Below are positions 45,120 to 53,509 of a stretch of DNA of 64,000 bases, one piece after another; the first letter of the stretch is position 1, and every line of letters begins with the position of its first letter. Below the pieces are notes generated by a model. The model had not been told where the DNA came from. It saw only the letters and a list, made by a program, of their open reading frames with translations, and ran no database searches. This DNA is from Colwellia psychrerythraea. Its GTDB lineage: Bacteria; Pseudomonadota; Gammaproteobacteria; Enterobacterales; Alteromonadaceae. The translations under genes were made by a program, and so were the position numbers. The stretch is taken from NCBI RefSeq assembly GCF_000764185.1, contig NZ_JQEC01000021.1, positions 124,001-188,000 on the forward strand, read 5' to 3'.

Positions 45120-45953
45120 CTAAGCTAATATGTTGACCAGTTGATCAACAATTATTTTAGTTGCCAATTTATGACCTTCAACAGACCAGTGAAGACCATC
45201 ATCATCAAGTAGAGAATTGTTATCCAATTCTGTAAAATGTGGACGTAAATCAATAACGTCTTCCGCTTGGCAATTAACAAGTTCTGCGATTTTACTGATG
45301 TGAGCATTACACCAACTGGCTTGCAATGGCTTAAAGAAATCATGTTTTTCGATTCGCGCAGTATCGACACCAACGGGTGTGAGCCAAACCCAAGGGACAC
45401 GGGTATGCTGTTTAGAAAAGTCAATCACGCTGGCTAAATTGCGGGCAACCTCATCAATACTGGTGCATGGTTTGTAACGACTACCACCTTGAATGCGAGC
45501 ATCATTAGTGCCACTGAAACTAAAATACAAATCAGCATTTAATTTTGCTGCGGGAATTACCGAACCCAGTAACTGTGCGGTGGTATCGCCTGACACAGCA
45601 AGGTTAATAAATTGGATTTTGTCGTCTGGTCTGACAATCTCGAAAGAGCGTTCGATCATCGAAAACCATGATTGGCTATCGTCAGTTAAACTATCGCCGA
45701 GCACTACAATCTTGCCTTGTTCCTTGATTGGTAGACACTTTATCGCGCGAACGTAGTCACTGTTAGTACATAATTCTTTGGCAGCGTCGTTAACTCGATT
45801 GGAAAAAGTTTCTTTCATGGCGTTATAAAATTGCTCGCGTAAACCAAACAGAGCGGCATGGGCACCGCTCGAGAACCCACCGCGTAGAAACGAATATTTC
45901 TTTTCAGGGTGAAAAAATTGCACTTGTCGTTGTAATTGTTCTTTGACGCTCAT
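45120..45953 (-). CDS. SGNH/GDSL-family hydrolase
   Basis: 277 residues. VVLGDSLTDDSQSW is block I with the nucleophile Ser, GDTTAQLLGSV block II, FSGTNDARI block III with Gly and Asn, and DDDGLHWSVEGHKLA block V with Asp and His. All catalytic residues of SGNH esterases are present. No signal peptide, so cytoplasmic; it could deacylate or transfer an acyl or acetyl group. It is separated by 385 nt from the rest of the locus and may have its own promoter. Confidence 0.88.
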   Translation of the reverse strand: MSVKEQLQRQVQFFHPEKKYSFLRGGFSSGAHAALFGLREQFYNAMKETFSNRVNDAAKELCTNSDYVRAIKCLPIKEQGKIVVLGDSLTDDSQSWFSMIERSFEIVRPDDKIQFINLAVSGDTTAQLLGSVIPAAKLNADLYFSFSGTNDARIQGGSRYKPCTSIDEVARNLASVIDFSKQHTRVPWVWLTPVGVDTARIEKHDFFKPLQASWCNAHISKIAELVNCQAEDVIDLRPHFTELDNNSLLDDDGLHWSVEGHKLATKIIVDQLVNILA

Positions 45954-46098
45954 CTTGTCTGTCCAGTTATTTAGCTGTTCCCACCTTAAACAGTTTTATT
46001 GGGCTTGCCAAGGATTAACAATAATGAAGCCTTTAAACAAACGGATTAAAATATTAATCTCATGATGGGTTTACCTATAAACAACACCAGCAAGGTAA

Positions 46099-46194
46099 CC
46101 GGAACTTCTTTGCAAGGAATTCGATATAGAAATAGAAGATGAAACGTATTTAGCAATTTCAAATACGTTAATAGAAAAAAACTTACAAAACTAA
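46099..46194 (+). pseudogene. 3' remnant of a carrier-protein-like gene
   Basis: An open stretch of 31 codons between two in-frame stops with no start codon encodes CKEFDIEIEDETYLAI and ends in IEKNLQN. FDIEIEDE resembles the helix III region of acyl carrier proteins (FDIEIPDE). It is immediately followed by an attC, the usual place for the end of a cassette gene. Short, so homology is tentative. Confidence 0.4.
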
Positions 46195-46204
46195 AGTTAA
46201 AAAT

Positions 46205-46293
46205 TTGTTATAAAAGTACAAAAAACAGTTGGCTTTTGCTCTATTGTCGCTTATCTTAGCCGACAATTTTTTGCCTCTTGGCGAGGCGTGATG
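46205..46293 (+). repeat. isolated attC site
   Basis: ACAGTTGGCTTTTGCTC and GTCGCTTATCTTAGCC, then ATTTTTTGCCTCTTGGCGAGGCGT. It matches attC 4 of the array (ACAGTTGG...TTTTGCTC...GTCGCTTAT...TTTTTTGCCTCTTAATGAGGCG) nearly base for base but lies 36 kb away. The right core is GTGATGT, changed from GTT. Confidence 0.85.
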
Positions 46294-46339
46294 TAATACG
46301 ACATATCAATATTAAAAAAACGCTTAAAGGATAATTATT

Positions 46340-46927
46340 ATGAGTAGTTTCAAACAGTTCCAAGATTTAGTAAAAAGTCATGGCGGTAAAGCAAGAAAGT
46401 TTGATCAAGGGGCCGGACTGAGTATGAGATGGACCAGTATGCAAACTGGCCTTAAAGCACAAGACGGTGTTTGTGCTGGGTTATCAATAGCTTTTTTAGG
46501 GCTTGATAGTATACCTGACTCAAAGAATTTAATGGATGACAAAAATACACATTTGGAAAAAGGTGTACTTGTTTATGCCGAGAGAATAGCACAATTTGGT
46601 GGCAATTACAGCGAAGGCATGTCAGGATTTGATCAATCTATATCAAAGGTATCTATGTCGAGAAATTCGACGCTTATAAAATGCCAAACTCCAGAAGGTA
46701 TGGCTAAATGCTCTCTTAAAAGCCCGTCTGGCCGATCGTTTATTAAAGTTAAAGGTCACGCTTGCGCAGCTATTACACATAAAAATGATAAGAGCTTTAT
46801 TTTCTTTGATCCTAATCTTGGCTTTGCAAAGTTTGATAGTAGTTTAAAATATGTTCTTTTTGTTAAAGAATTTTTTGCTTTGGGGTTATATGGGCGTACT
46901 ATTTTCGATTTAATCTATCTAAAATAA
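46340..46927 (+). CDS. YopT-type cysteine protease-like protein
   Basis: 195 residues with AAAGGAT upstream of the ATG. The catalytic triad of the YopT/C58-like papain fold can be placed: QDGVCAGLSIAFL (Cys45), VKGHACAAITHK (His140) and FIFFDPNLG (Asp157). The FFDPNxG motif is typical of these proteins. YopT cleaves prenylated Rho GTPases; here the substrate is unknown and no signal peptide is present, so delivery by a secretion system or an intracellular role (for example toxin or defence effector) are both open. It is preceded by an attC and followed by an attC-like fragment, so it is probably an integron cassette. Confidence 0.72.
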   Translation: MSSFKQFQDLVKSHGGKARKFDQGAGLSMRWTSMQTGLKAQDGVCAGLSIAFLGLDSIPDSKNLMDDKNTHLEKGVLVYAERIAQFGGNYSEGMSGFDQSISKVSMSRNSTLIKCQTPEGMAKCSLKSPSGRSFIKVKGHACAAITHKNDKSFIFFDPNLGFAKFDSSLKYVLFVKEFFALGLYGRTIFDLIYLK

Positions 46928-46980
46928 TCTACTTTCAAGTTTCAACAATATGATGTGTAGAAAGATTTCAATGTGAATCT

Positions 46981-47012
46981 GCATTGAAAGCCGCAAATAA
47001 CAAACTGCAGAA
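46981..47012 (+). repeat. attC-like left arm
   Basis: GCATTGAAAGCCGCAAATAACAAAC resembles array left arms such as GCATTCAAGCAGGACAAATAACAG. Together with TTTCAATG just before it forms an 8-bp inverted repeat. No right arm is seen. Confidence 0.4.
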
Positions 47013-47078
47013 CAACCATTGCAGCGTTTCCTTTATTTCACATTTTTTATTTCCAAGTTGAGTGAGTTAATACATAAA

Positions 47079-48011
47079 ATGAAACCATTAATCAACAAAC
47101 AACTGTATAAATTCACTCAAGATAAATTACAAAAACATGGGCAGGGCGGTCAAATAAAAAATTCCGCTTTAGCAATGAAACTGTATGAAAATTATAACTT
47201 TGGTCAATTAGATTTAAATAATAAACAACTATCATTTAGCTTTGCTGATGTTTTAAATTTAACTAAAGAAATACAAACTGCACATGGTGTTGATATAAGA
47301 AATGATCCGTATCCTGATAATAAAGACAGGCTAACTACAGCAGAGCAACATCGAAACGAAAAAGAAAATAGCTATGCGGTTAGTAAAAATTTCATCTTAA
47401 TAAATAGCTTATCATCATTAAAAGTAAACCAAACAAGCCATGAATTGTCGGGATTAACTTCACTAGGTAGTTACATTAAAGGAGACGAAATTCTAACAGT
47501 TGAACATAGCGCAATTGTTTTAGTAGAAAATCTAGCTGTTATGGCAAACCTCAATTTACTTAACTTAAGCAACCTAGATTCTGAAATTGATTCTTCGATT
47601 GATTTAACTAAAGCGCTTTGGCTTTATCGTGGTGATGTTAAATCACAACAAACGACTAACAGCAGTTACCAATTTTTCCGTCGCTTTAAGGGAGAAGTTC
47701 CATTAATTTGTTTTAGCGATCTTGACCCTAAAGGTATTGAAATAGCATTAACTAGCCATGCAGATTTTTGGTTAACTCTTCAAAATGCCAATGAAGTTGA
47801 TTTACCATTATTGGGTGGTGAACAGGAATGGTATAAACAAAAAACATCCATTAGTTATTTACTCAATCAAGAAGCTATCAATTTAGAAAATCCCAATGAA
47901 GAAAAACATGAATGGCAACATAGCTTTGAAATACTAAAGAATCATAAAAAGACGCTTAAACAAGAACACATGCTCAAACATAAACTTGAGTTAAGGTTAG
48001 TAAATATTTGA
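47079..48011 (+). CDS. Toprim-domain protein, JetD/MksG-like
   Basis: 310 residues from ATG 47079; the longer frame from 47019 lacks a good start. The N-terminal 150 residues are helical. The C-terminal part has the Toprim order: IVLVENLAVM (conserved Glu), LWLYRGD, and PLICFSDLDPKGIEIAL with the DxD metal pair. JetD, the Wadjet nuclease subunit, has exactly ENLxxF and YWGDIDxxG in these places. It would cut DNA with MksB/E/F. It is 20.8 kb from the mksBEF operon, on the same strand. A separate topoisomerase-primase-type nuclease is the alternative. Confidence 0.7.
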   Translation: MKPLINKQLYKFTQDKLQKHGQGGQIKNSALAMKLYENYNFGQLDLNNKQLSFSFADVLNLTKEIQTAHGVDIRNDPYPDNKDRLTTAEQHRNEKENSYAVSKNFILINSLSSLKVNQTSHELSGLTSLGSYIKGDEILTVEHSAIVLVENLAVMANLNLLNLSNLDSEIDSSIDLTKALWLYRGDVKSQQTTNSSYQFFRRFKGEVPLICFSDLDPKGIEIALTSHADFWLTLQNANEVDLPLLGGEQEWYKQKTSISYLLNQEAINLENPNEEKHEWQHSFEILKNHKKTLKQEHMLKHKLELRLVNI

Positions 48012-48465
48012 GCAAGTATAGAAAAAGCTAAGCTGGATGTTTTATTAGTGAAATATTTAATTGGTAATTGGTGCTAGTTTAAACCATCAAGTTATTTCAG
48101 TTGATTAGCATTATTCAAAGGTGATGCTACGTGAAAGTTAGCAACTAAGTTACGCAAAAAATAATTTAAGTCACGTAGCGACCGATGATTAAATGGCAAT
48201 GTTTAGTAAATATTATGCTAGTTTATATTTTGAAACTTTAAACATAGCACGCTATGAATATGTGTATAGCTTAAAAGTTAAATAGCGCGAATCATTGGAA
48301 AACCGAATATGACAAAACCAAGCAATAAATAGATATACAGTAGAGTACAGATATATGCACCCACTATGTCCGATACTCTTCAGTATTGGACATAGTGGGT
48401 GTATTGATTTAAACTAGCTTTAACCTATGATTCCTCGTTATATTTAAAAATTGGTATTAAAATAT
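48012..48465. other. palindrome-rich region upstream of the recombinase gene
   Basis: No gene. It contains a 9-bp inverted repeat GCTACGTGA (48126-48134) / TCACGTAGC (48171-48179), a CATAGC-AC-GCTATG palindrome near 48245 and the long hairpin at 48356. Such arms could bind the adjacent tyrosine recombinase. Confidence 0.5.
48356..48403. repeat. 20+ bp hairpin upstream of the tyrosine recombinase
   Basis: CACCCACTATGTCCGATACT, loop CTTC, AGTATTGGACATAGTGGGTG: a 20-bp stem with a single G-T pair, extendable by two more pairs. No T-run follows. It ends 63 nt before the recombinase start and is either a terminator for the JetD-like gene or a structured recombination site. Confidence 0.65.
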
Positions 48466-49707
48466 ATGTCATTAACTAAGCCTATTCCTTTATATCCACC
48501 CTATATAGATTTGTGTGATTTCGTGCTTGAGGATTATCCTCAGTTAGAGAAAATATTTTCATCAAACGAACCTTGGTGGCTTGAGCAATTTAATTGGGGT
48601 AAATTATTCCTTACCTATATAGGTAGAAACAAATCCAACCATACTTATGACAGATTTAGAAATGACGTTGAACGTTTTCTTTTGTGGTCATTCATTGAAA
48701 AGAAAAAACCAATCGATCAATTACGCAAATCAGATTTACTCGAATATGCTGACTTTTGTTGGCAGCCACCAGTAACTTGGATTGGTACATCAAATCAAGA
48801 ACGTTTTAAAATCACCAATGGTTATTCAGCGGCTAATGAATTTTGGTTTCCATTTAAGATTCAAGCACCTAAAAGTTTAAAATCTCAATACATCATTGAT
48901 AAGAAAAAATACCGTCCATCACAACAAACACTTTCATCAATGTTTACCGCACTTATCGTTTTTTATAATCACTTAATGGCTGAAGATTTTTGTATTGGTA
49001 ATCCTGCACAAATCGCTAAAAAAGATTGCCGACATTTTATAATTGATTCTCAAGTTAAAGAAATCAAACGTTTAACTGCTAGCCAATGGCAATATGTTTT
49101 AGATACTGCTGTTGAAATGGCTGATGGAGATCCAGTATTTGAACGCAGCTTATTTGTTATTGCGTCCTTGAAAACCCTCTTTTTAAGGATTTCAGAATTA
49201 TCTGAACGGCCAACTTGGTCACCAACCATGGGACACTTTTGGCAAGATGATGACGAAAACTGGTGGCTTAAAATATTTGGTAAAAGTCGTAAAATACGTG
49301 ATATTACTGTGCCAATCGACTTTTTACCATTTTTAGAGCGTTATCGTGGTTCCCGTGGTTTGTTGGGTTTACCAGCACGTAATGAAAATTCGGTGCTTGT
49401 TGAAAAAGTACGTGGTCAAGGCGGTATGACATCCAGGCACTTACGCCGTATAGTGCAAAGTGTTTTCGATCTGGCTCATGACAATATGCGCAGATCTGAA
49501 GGTGAAAATAGAGCACTCAAATTAAAAGAAGCTTCTGCCCATTGGTTAAGGCATACCGGTGCCAGTATGGAAATTGAACGTGGGCGCCCTCTTAAAGATA
49601 TTTCTGAAGACCTTGGTCATGCCAGCATGGCAACTACCGATACAGTTTATGTGCAAAGTGAAAACAAGAAACGTGCTGAAAGTGGTAAACGAAGAAAAGT
49701 TGATTAA
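48466..49707 (+). CDS. tyrosine recombinase / phage-type integrase
   Basis: 413 residues from ATG 48466 (a TTG at 48451 is an alternative). The C-terminal catalytic domain has Arg in SLKTLFLRISELSE (RISEL box), HWLRHTGASMEIERG with His-x-x-Arg, HASMATTDTVYV with His and the nucleophile Tyr. An N-terminal SAM-like core-binding domain precedes it. It lacks the extra helix motif of integron integrases (IntI), so it is not the enzyme for the attC sites. Genes around it suggest an integrated element; no phage structural genes are seen. Confidence 0.85.
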   Translation: MSLTKPIPLYPPYIDLCDFVLEDYPQLEKIFSSNEPWWLEQFNWGKLFLTYIGRNKSNHTYDRFRNDVERFLLWSFIEKKKPIDQLRKSDLLEYADFCWQPPVTWIGTSNQERFKITNGYSAANEFWFPFKIQAPKSLKSQYIIDKKKYRPSQQTLSSMFTALIVFYNHLMAEDFCIGNPAQIAKKDCRHFIIDSQVKEIKRLTASQWQYVLDTAVEMADGDPVFERSLFVIASLKTLFLRISELSERPTWSPTMGHFWQDDDENWWLKIFGKSRKIRDITVPIDFLPFLERYRGSRGLLGLPARNENSVLVEKVRGQGGMTSRHLRRIVQSVFDLAHDNMRRSEGENRALKLKEASAHWLRHTGASMEIERGRPLKDISEDLGHASMATTDTVYVQSENKKRAESGKRRKVD

Positions 49708-50023
49708 TATCTGCTCATTACTGCGAAATACTCATCGAGGTATTACTCTTAAAAACCGTGCACTACGTGAATTTTTTCCGGTAAGGACAGGCATTCTCAA
49801 ACAGAATCAACGTAGCGTTAGTTTGTTATTTGTTCGTTGTTAGCTATAAGCCCCATATATCAGGACTTGTAGCTAATACGGCCATCAATTAAACCATGGG
49901 AAATAAGCCACGTATTATTAGTAACTTAGTACTTAACAGCTGTTTTATTAAGCAAAACTGTAAATATAATACAATAAACAAATAAAATAGTGATATAAGT
50001 GCCCTGCTGCCGCTTCTTATTTA
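49708..50023. other. gene-free region after the recombinase
   Basis: AT-rich. The frame running through 49559-49843 is a shifted continuation of the recombinase reading and not a gene. No repeat or element recognised. Confidence 0.4.
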
Positions 50024-50974
50024 TTAACTATTAAAGAAATTTAGCCTAAAAGTATATAATTTCTCTGTTTTATACACTTGCCAATCTTGTTCATTCATTG
50101 CTTTTTTAGATGTTGCACGCTCATGGCTCAGTGATAACTCAAGCTGATTCAATGCCTGCTGGTAATCTATAATTTCCTCATTTTGCTGATTAAGTTGTTC
50201 TTCTCTGTTAGCAATAGATTCTTGTTCAACGTCTGTGAGGTACAAATTTGCTAATTGTTCCTTGATGCTAGCCATTTCATTTTCAGACATATTTGAAGGG
50301 ATTAATTGCAATGCCTGTTCATACTTAGCACTAGCAGAATTTAGCGAAAACAGCGTTAAATCATCATGGTGTTCTTGCAACATATTTTTATATTCTTCAA
50401 TAAAATCAATAGCATTGCCCGTTTCATTAAAGCCATTATTAGTATCTGTTAAAGACGTTCTATAATCATAATAAGCATCTTGCTCGCCAAATAATAACCG
50501 AGTATTTTCTCCCCAGACCTTCGCTCTGATCTCTTGAACATTGGCTATTTTATTCACTATAGTTGTATCCTGACTAATTAATAATTCTCCCATAAATCGC
50601 TGTTGTTCTTGATAGTTATCGGGAAAATTCAGTAAAAGCTGATAACGATTTTCACTGAGTAATGATTGTTGTACGATCAACAATTGCTCGCAGTTTTCAT
50701 GATGACGGCATTGCTGCCAAAATGATGTTAGTGCATGCAATAGTGGTTGGCCTTGGCTGCTTGCTAATACACTTTCATGTATTGCCTGCTTACTATCTTG
50801 CTGTTGATTCACTTCATTTTTCATTGGTATTTGCTCAATGATTAATGTTTCATTTATTGCAACTTGTGTACGTGTATTATTATTTACAGCTACGTTTGAC
50901 TGTTTTTCGCTGCTGATCACTACATATGTGCTGCTAGCAATAACAGCACATATTAAAAGGAATAGTAATCGCAT
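50024..50974 (-). CDS. lipase-chaperone-like protein
   Basis: 316 residues. An N-terminal membrane anchor (LLFLLICAVIASSTYVVIS) is followed by a Gln-rich linker and helical domains. EIRAKVWGENTRLLFGEQDAYYDYR resembles the RxxxWGxxxxxLF segment of LifO-type lipase-specific foldases, and long helices follow, as in the family. The RxxFDY motif of mini-domain 1 is not clear. It starts at the stop base of the sphingomyelinase gene, so a foldase for that secreted enzyme is the natural guess, rather than a lipase. Confidence 0.62.
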   Translation of the reverse strand: MRLLFLLICAVIASSTYVVISSEKQSNVAVNNNTRTQVAINETLIIEQIPMKNEVNQQQDSKQAIHESVLASSQGQPLLHALTSFWQQCRHHENCEQLLIVQQSLLSENRYQLLLNFPDNYQEQQRFMGELLISQDTTIVNKIANVQEIRAKVWGENTRLLFGEQDAYYDYRTSLTDTNNGFNETGNAIDFIEEYKNMLQEHHDDLTLFSLNSASAKYEQALQLIPSNMSENEMASIKEQLANLYLTDVEQESIANREEQLNQQNEEIIDYQQALNQLELSLSHERATSKKAMNEQDWQVYKTEKLYTFRLNFFNS

Positions 50975-52311
50975 TAACGAATCACTGCTTTAACGGGAAA
51001 GTGATCTGACAAATTCCAGTGCTTCCATAAACCCGCAACCGTACTACGTGGTACCTTAACCGTGTTGATGTTTTCGCTACGTTTGGCAAACTCATTACTG
51101 ACTACAATATAATCGAGATATTCAATATTCTCACCACCGGATAATGCAGTTCCGGCAAAGGTATTAATACGCGGATCAAAGGTTGATTCTGTATATCCCG
51201 CATATACTGGCTCATCAGCACTTAAATTTGCAAACAATTGTGCGTAGTCTGTGGGGAATTTACGCTTGTTCACATTAAAATCACCACCATAAATTACTGT
51301 GTCTGTGAGTGGGATATTTTTCGCAAGCACAAAGTTACGCATTTGACGAAATTGTCGTTGACGATAATCTCTAGCCGTATCGGTATCAAATGAGGCTGTG
51401 TGTGTTGCTAACAAGTGGTAAGCTTTGCCATTTTTAATTACTTCAGCATAATTTAGCCCTTTATCAGCGAAGCAATCTGTCCCAGTACAATCAGGATAAA
51501 CATATTGTCCTTCATTAACAATGGGATAACGACTTACTATAATAACGCCACCATCGTAAATATTCACGCCTGGTGAGTTTAGCATTTTAGTTTGGTATGG
51601 GTATTCTTTAGCAAGTTCACGTAAAAAAGCATCACGTCCTGCAGCAAATACTTCTTGTAACATTAAAACATCATAGCCTTTTAAGTGGTTTGGTAGTTCC
51701 TGCAAGCGGTCATCGATGTGTTTCGCAATTACCGGCAGTGCCCAGACGTTATATGTCATTACCTTAATAGTATCAGCATCAACTACTGGTTGCTCATCAA
51801 CCTTTTCCGGTGTGATTGTGTAATGAATATCGTCATAACGCTTGGTTTTATTGGCTTTAAAGGCAATTTCTGTATTATTGCTATTCGTGTTATATCGTGA
51901 TTTATGGCGGTATATTTCTCGGTCATTTTTCCACTCTAGAGTAAGATCATTGGTACTAGCGCTATGGTCAAGCGTCGATTTATACCAATAGCCCTTTACT
52001 TGTTGAAACAAAGATAGTGACTCACCATTGTCATTAGTCACAACCGTTTCAAATTGATAGGTATCGCCGGATTTAATGCCTTCCCAGCGATTAAAGCTTA
52101 ATACCATTTTGGTTTCCCATGGTTTAAGTGACTGTACATGTTGTTGCCATTCTTCAGTTTCTTCAAGTAAATCAGTACCGCTATGTTTTACTTCAATTGA
52201 CATGGTTTGGTTTGAATTATTTGTTAAATAAATATCGCTGTCAGCCAGTGCCGTTGCACTTATCACAAAACTGAAGCAAGCTGTCGTTAATACATTTGTT
52301 CGTAGATTCAT
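50974..52311 (-). CDS. secreted sphingomyelinase-type phosphodiesterase
   Basis: 445 residues from ATG 52311 (AGGA seven bases upstream; the longer frame to 52341 is not needed) with a signal peptide ending at ATALA-DS. An N-terminal beta domain of about 170 residues precedes the endonuclease/exonuclease/phosphatase domain: VMTYNVWALP, VLMLQEVFAAG (metal Glu), THTASFDTD, VIYGGDFNVNK (Asp/Asn) and NLSDHFPVKA (Asp-His). It should hydrolyse sphingomyelin or related phospholipids outside the cell, possibly as a haemolysin or phosphate scavenger. It overlaps the chaperone-like gene by one base. Confidence 0.88.
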   Translation of the reverse strand: MNLRTNVLTTACFSFVISATALADSDIYLTNNSNQTMSIEVKHSGTDLLEETEEWQQHVQSLKPWETKMVLSFNRWEGIKSGDTYQFETVVTNDNGESLSLFQQVKGYWYKSTLDHSASTNDLTLEWKNDREIYRHKSRYNTNSNNTEIAFKANKTKRYDDIHYTITPEKVDEQPVVDADTIKVMTYNVWALPVIAKHIDDRLQELPNHLKGYDVLMLQEVFAAGRDAFLRELAKEYPYQTKMLNSPGVNIYDGGVIIVSRYPIVNEGQYVYPDCTGTDCFADKGLNYAEVIKNGKAYHLLATHTASFDTDTARDYRQRQFRQMRNFVLAKNIPLTDTVIYGGDFNVNKRKFPTDYAQLFANLSADEPVYAGYTESTFDPRINTFAGTALSGGENIEYLDYIVVSNEFAKRSENINTVKVPRSTVAGLWKHWNLSDHFPVKAVIR

Positions 52312-52445
52312 ATTCAATCCTTTAATTGTTGATAGAGCCAATTCATATTAAATTACGAATATGACATTAACATTAAATTAACATTCAATTAACTTTTAGG
52401 TAATAATAAAGCCACAGGTAAAGTGATATTTTAAGATGAGTTAAC

Positions 52446-52470
52446 GCAAAAAAGCCCTTTAAGGGCTTTG
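52446..52470 (-). terminator. terminator (minus strand)
   Basis: AAAGCCCTT/AAGGGCTTT with a TTTTTT run on the minus strand. It lies 93 nt after the end of the FAD monooxygenase remnant and would have served that gene. Confidence 0.8.
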
Positions 52471-52562
52471 TATTAAGTGATTGCTAAGTGATTATTAACA
52501 TGTGATTTTAGGGTTATGTATTTGGCAAACATGCCCTAGCCTCCAACTTAAGTTCACAATCA

Positions 52563-53190
52563 TTATCGCTTTATTTTTTCGGGATTTTTAATAATTTCCT
52601 GACACGCTCCTTGCCCAATGTTTGGGGTTGTCGCATGAACAGCATCACCGAGTAGGCTGACATGACAGTATTATGTACCCAAGTTTAAAGCGGTTTAAGA
52701 TCTGAAATTTATTTTTTGAATATTTTATAAAAATTTATTTGCGATAGAATTTCATTCATAATAGGCTATAAGTTTTCGAAGTTGTTTAATAAGTCAATTT
52801 TTATAACTTGTGATTACTGTCATGTTGTCCACACCAATAAACTTCATTTTTTGATAATTGAACAAAACCACACCTACAACCTTCACCCCAAACTTCATTT
52901 AATTCACTCTGAATTCTTAACGGTAACTGGATATTTGAGATACCTCTCCAGCAAACCTGGTTTGGTTTTCGAATCATATTCTCTTTAAATATTTTATGTC
53001 GAACAACTGAATTGATTCCATCCAAAGCGATAACAACATCACACTTTATTACTTCACCATTTGAAATACCAGCCTTGGATGGCTGCCTATTTTCACATCA
53101 ACAATCTTCTTATTAAGGTTAATACTCTCAGTCTTAAGCTGACTTATTAATAAAATTTTGCAGAATACCACGCCAGATGGAAATACTCAT
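52563..53190 (-). pseudogene. decayed FAD-dependent monooxygenase gene
   Basis: Pieces in different frames match UbiH/PheA-type FAD monooxygenases in the correct order: WRGILQNFI (about 53180), SINLNKKIVDVK, NGEVIKCDVVIALDGINSVVR (the GADGxxSxVR motif, about 53040), VCWRGI, EVWGEG, and LLGDAVHATTPNIGQGACQ (the GDAxHxxxP motif, 52600-52655). At least two frameshifts, a deletion of roughly 30-50 codons between the last two pieces, and loss of the C-terminus make it inactive. The N-terminal FAD fold (GxGxxG) is not found upstream. Confidence 0.85.
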
Positions 53191-53509
53191 TTTGATGAAA
53201 ATTAAGAAACTGTTCAAACAATCGTTTATTGATAGTACGTTTCGTATTGAGTGTCACACTTGCGCGTTAAAAATAGGTAGTAATAGCTTGAAGGGTAAAC
53301 TAAAGTAGAAAATTCGAAATGGATTGTTCGAATCAGAGTTGATGCTGAAAAGTGTTTGTAAGAATTTTTTTACTCTAAGCCTCTCCTTAAAAACACTAGT
53401 CATAATTTATAACTAGTGCCAACTTGCCTGTTCTAAAACGGCTCAGTCGATTTACCGCTTATGCTACGACGAGATTAATGCTTAATTTTAGAATTAAATA
53501 TGAAATAGA
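53191..53509. other. gene-free stretch
   Basis: No gene seen; perhaps further remains of the decayed monooxygenase or of its neighbours. Nothing else supported. Confidence 0.3.

Larger units (their letters stand above)
45954..46339. other. boundary region of the accessory locus
   Basis: Contains a carrier-protein-like gene remnant (46099-46194) and an isolated attC (46205-46293), then the leader of the YopT-like gene. No complete gene. Confidence 0.6.

Noticed and set aside
26369..45953. Locus as an exosortase-A/PEP-CTERM system
   Set aside because: The ligase, decarboxylase, hydrolase and amidotransferase-like genes recall its accessory set, but no exosortase, PEP-CTERM protein or polysaccharide gene is present.
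48466..49707. Tyrosine recombinase as the integron integrase (IntI)
   Set aside because: It lacks the IntI-specific extra motif near the second conserved box, is 35 kb from the array and has no attI beside it.
49559..49843. 94-residue frame overlapping the recombinase end
   Set aside because: Out of frame with the recombinase and without any signal; a shadow of the real gene.
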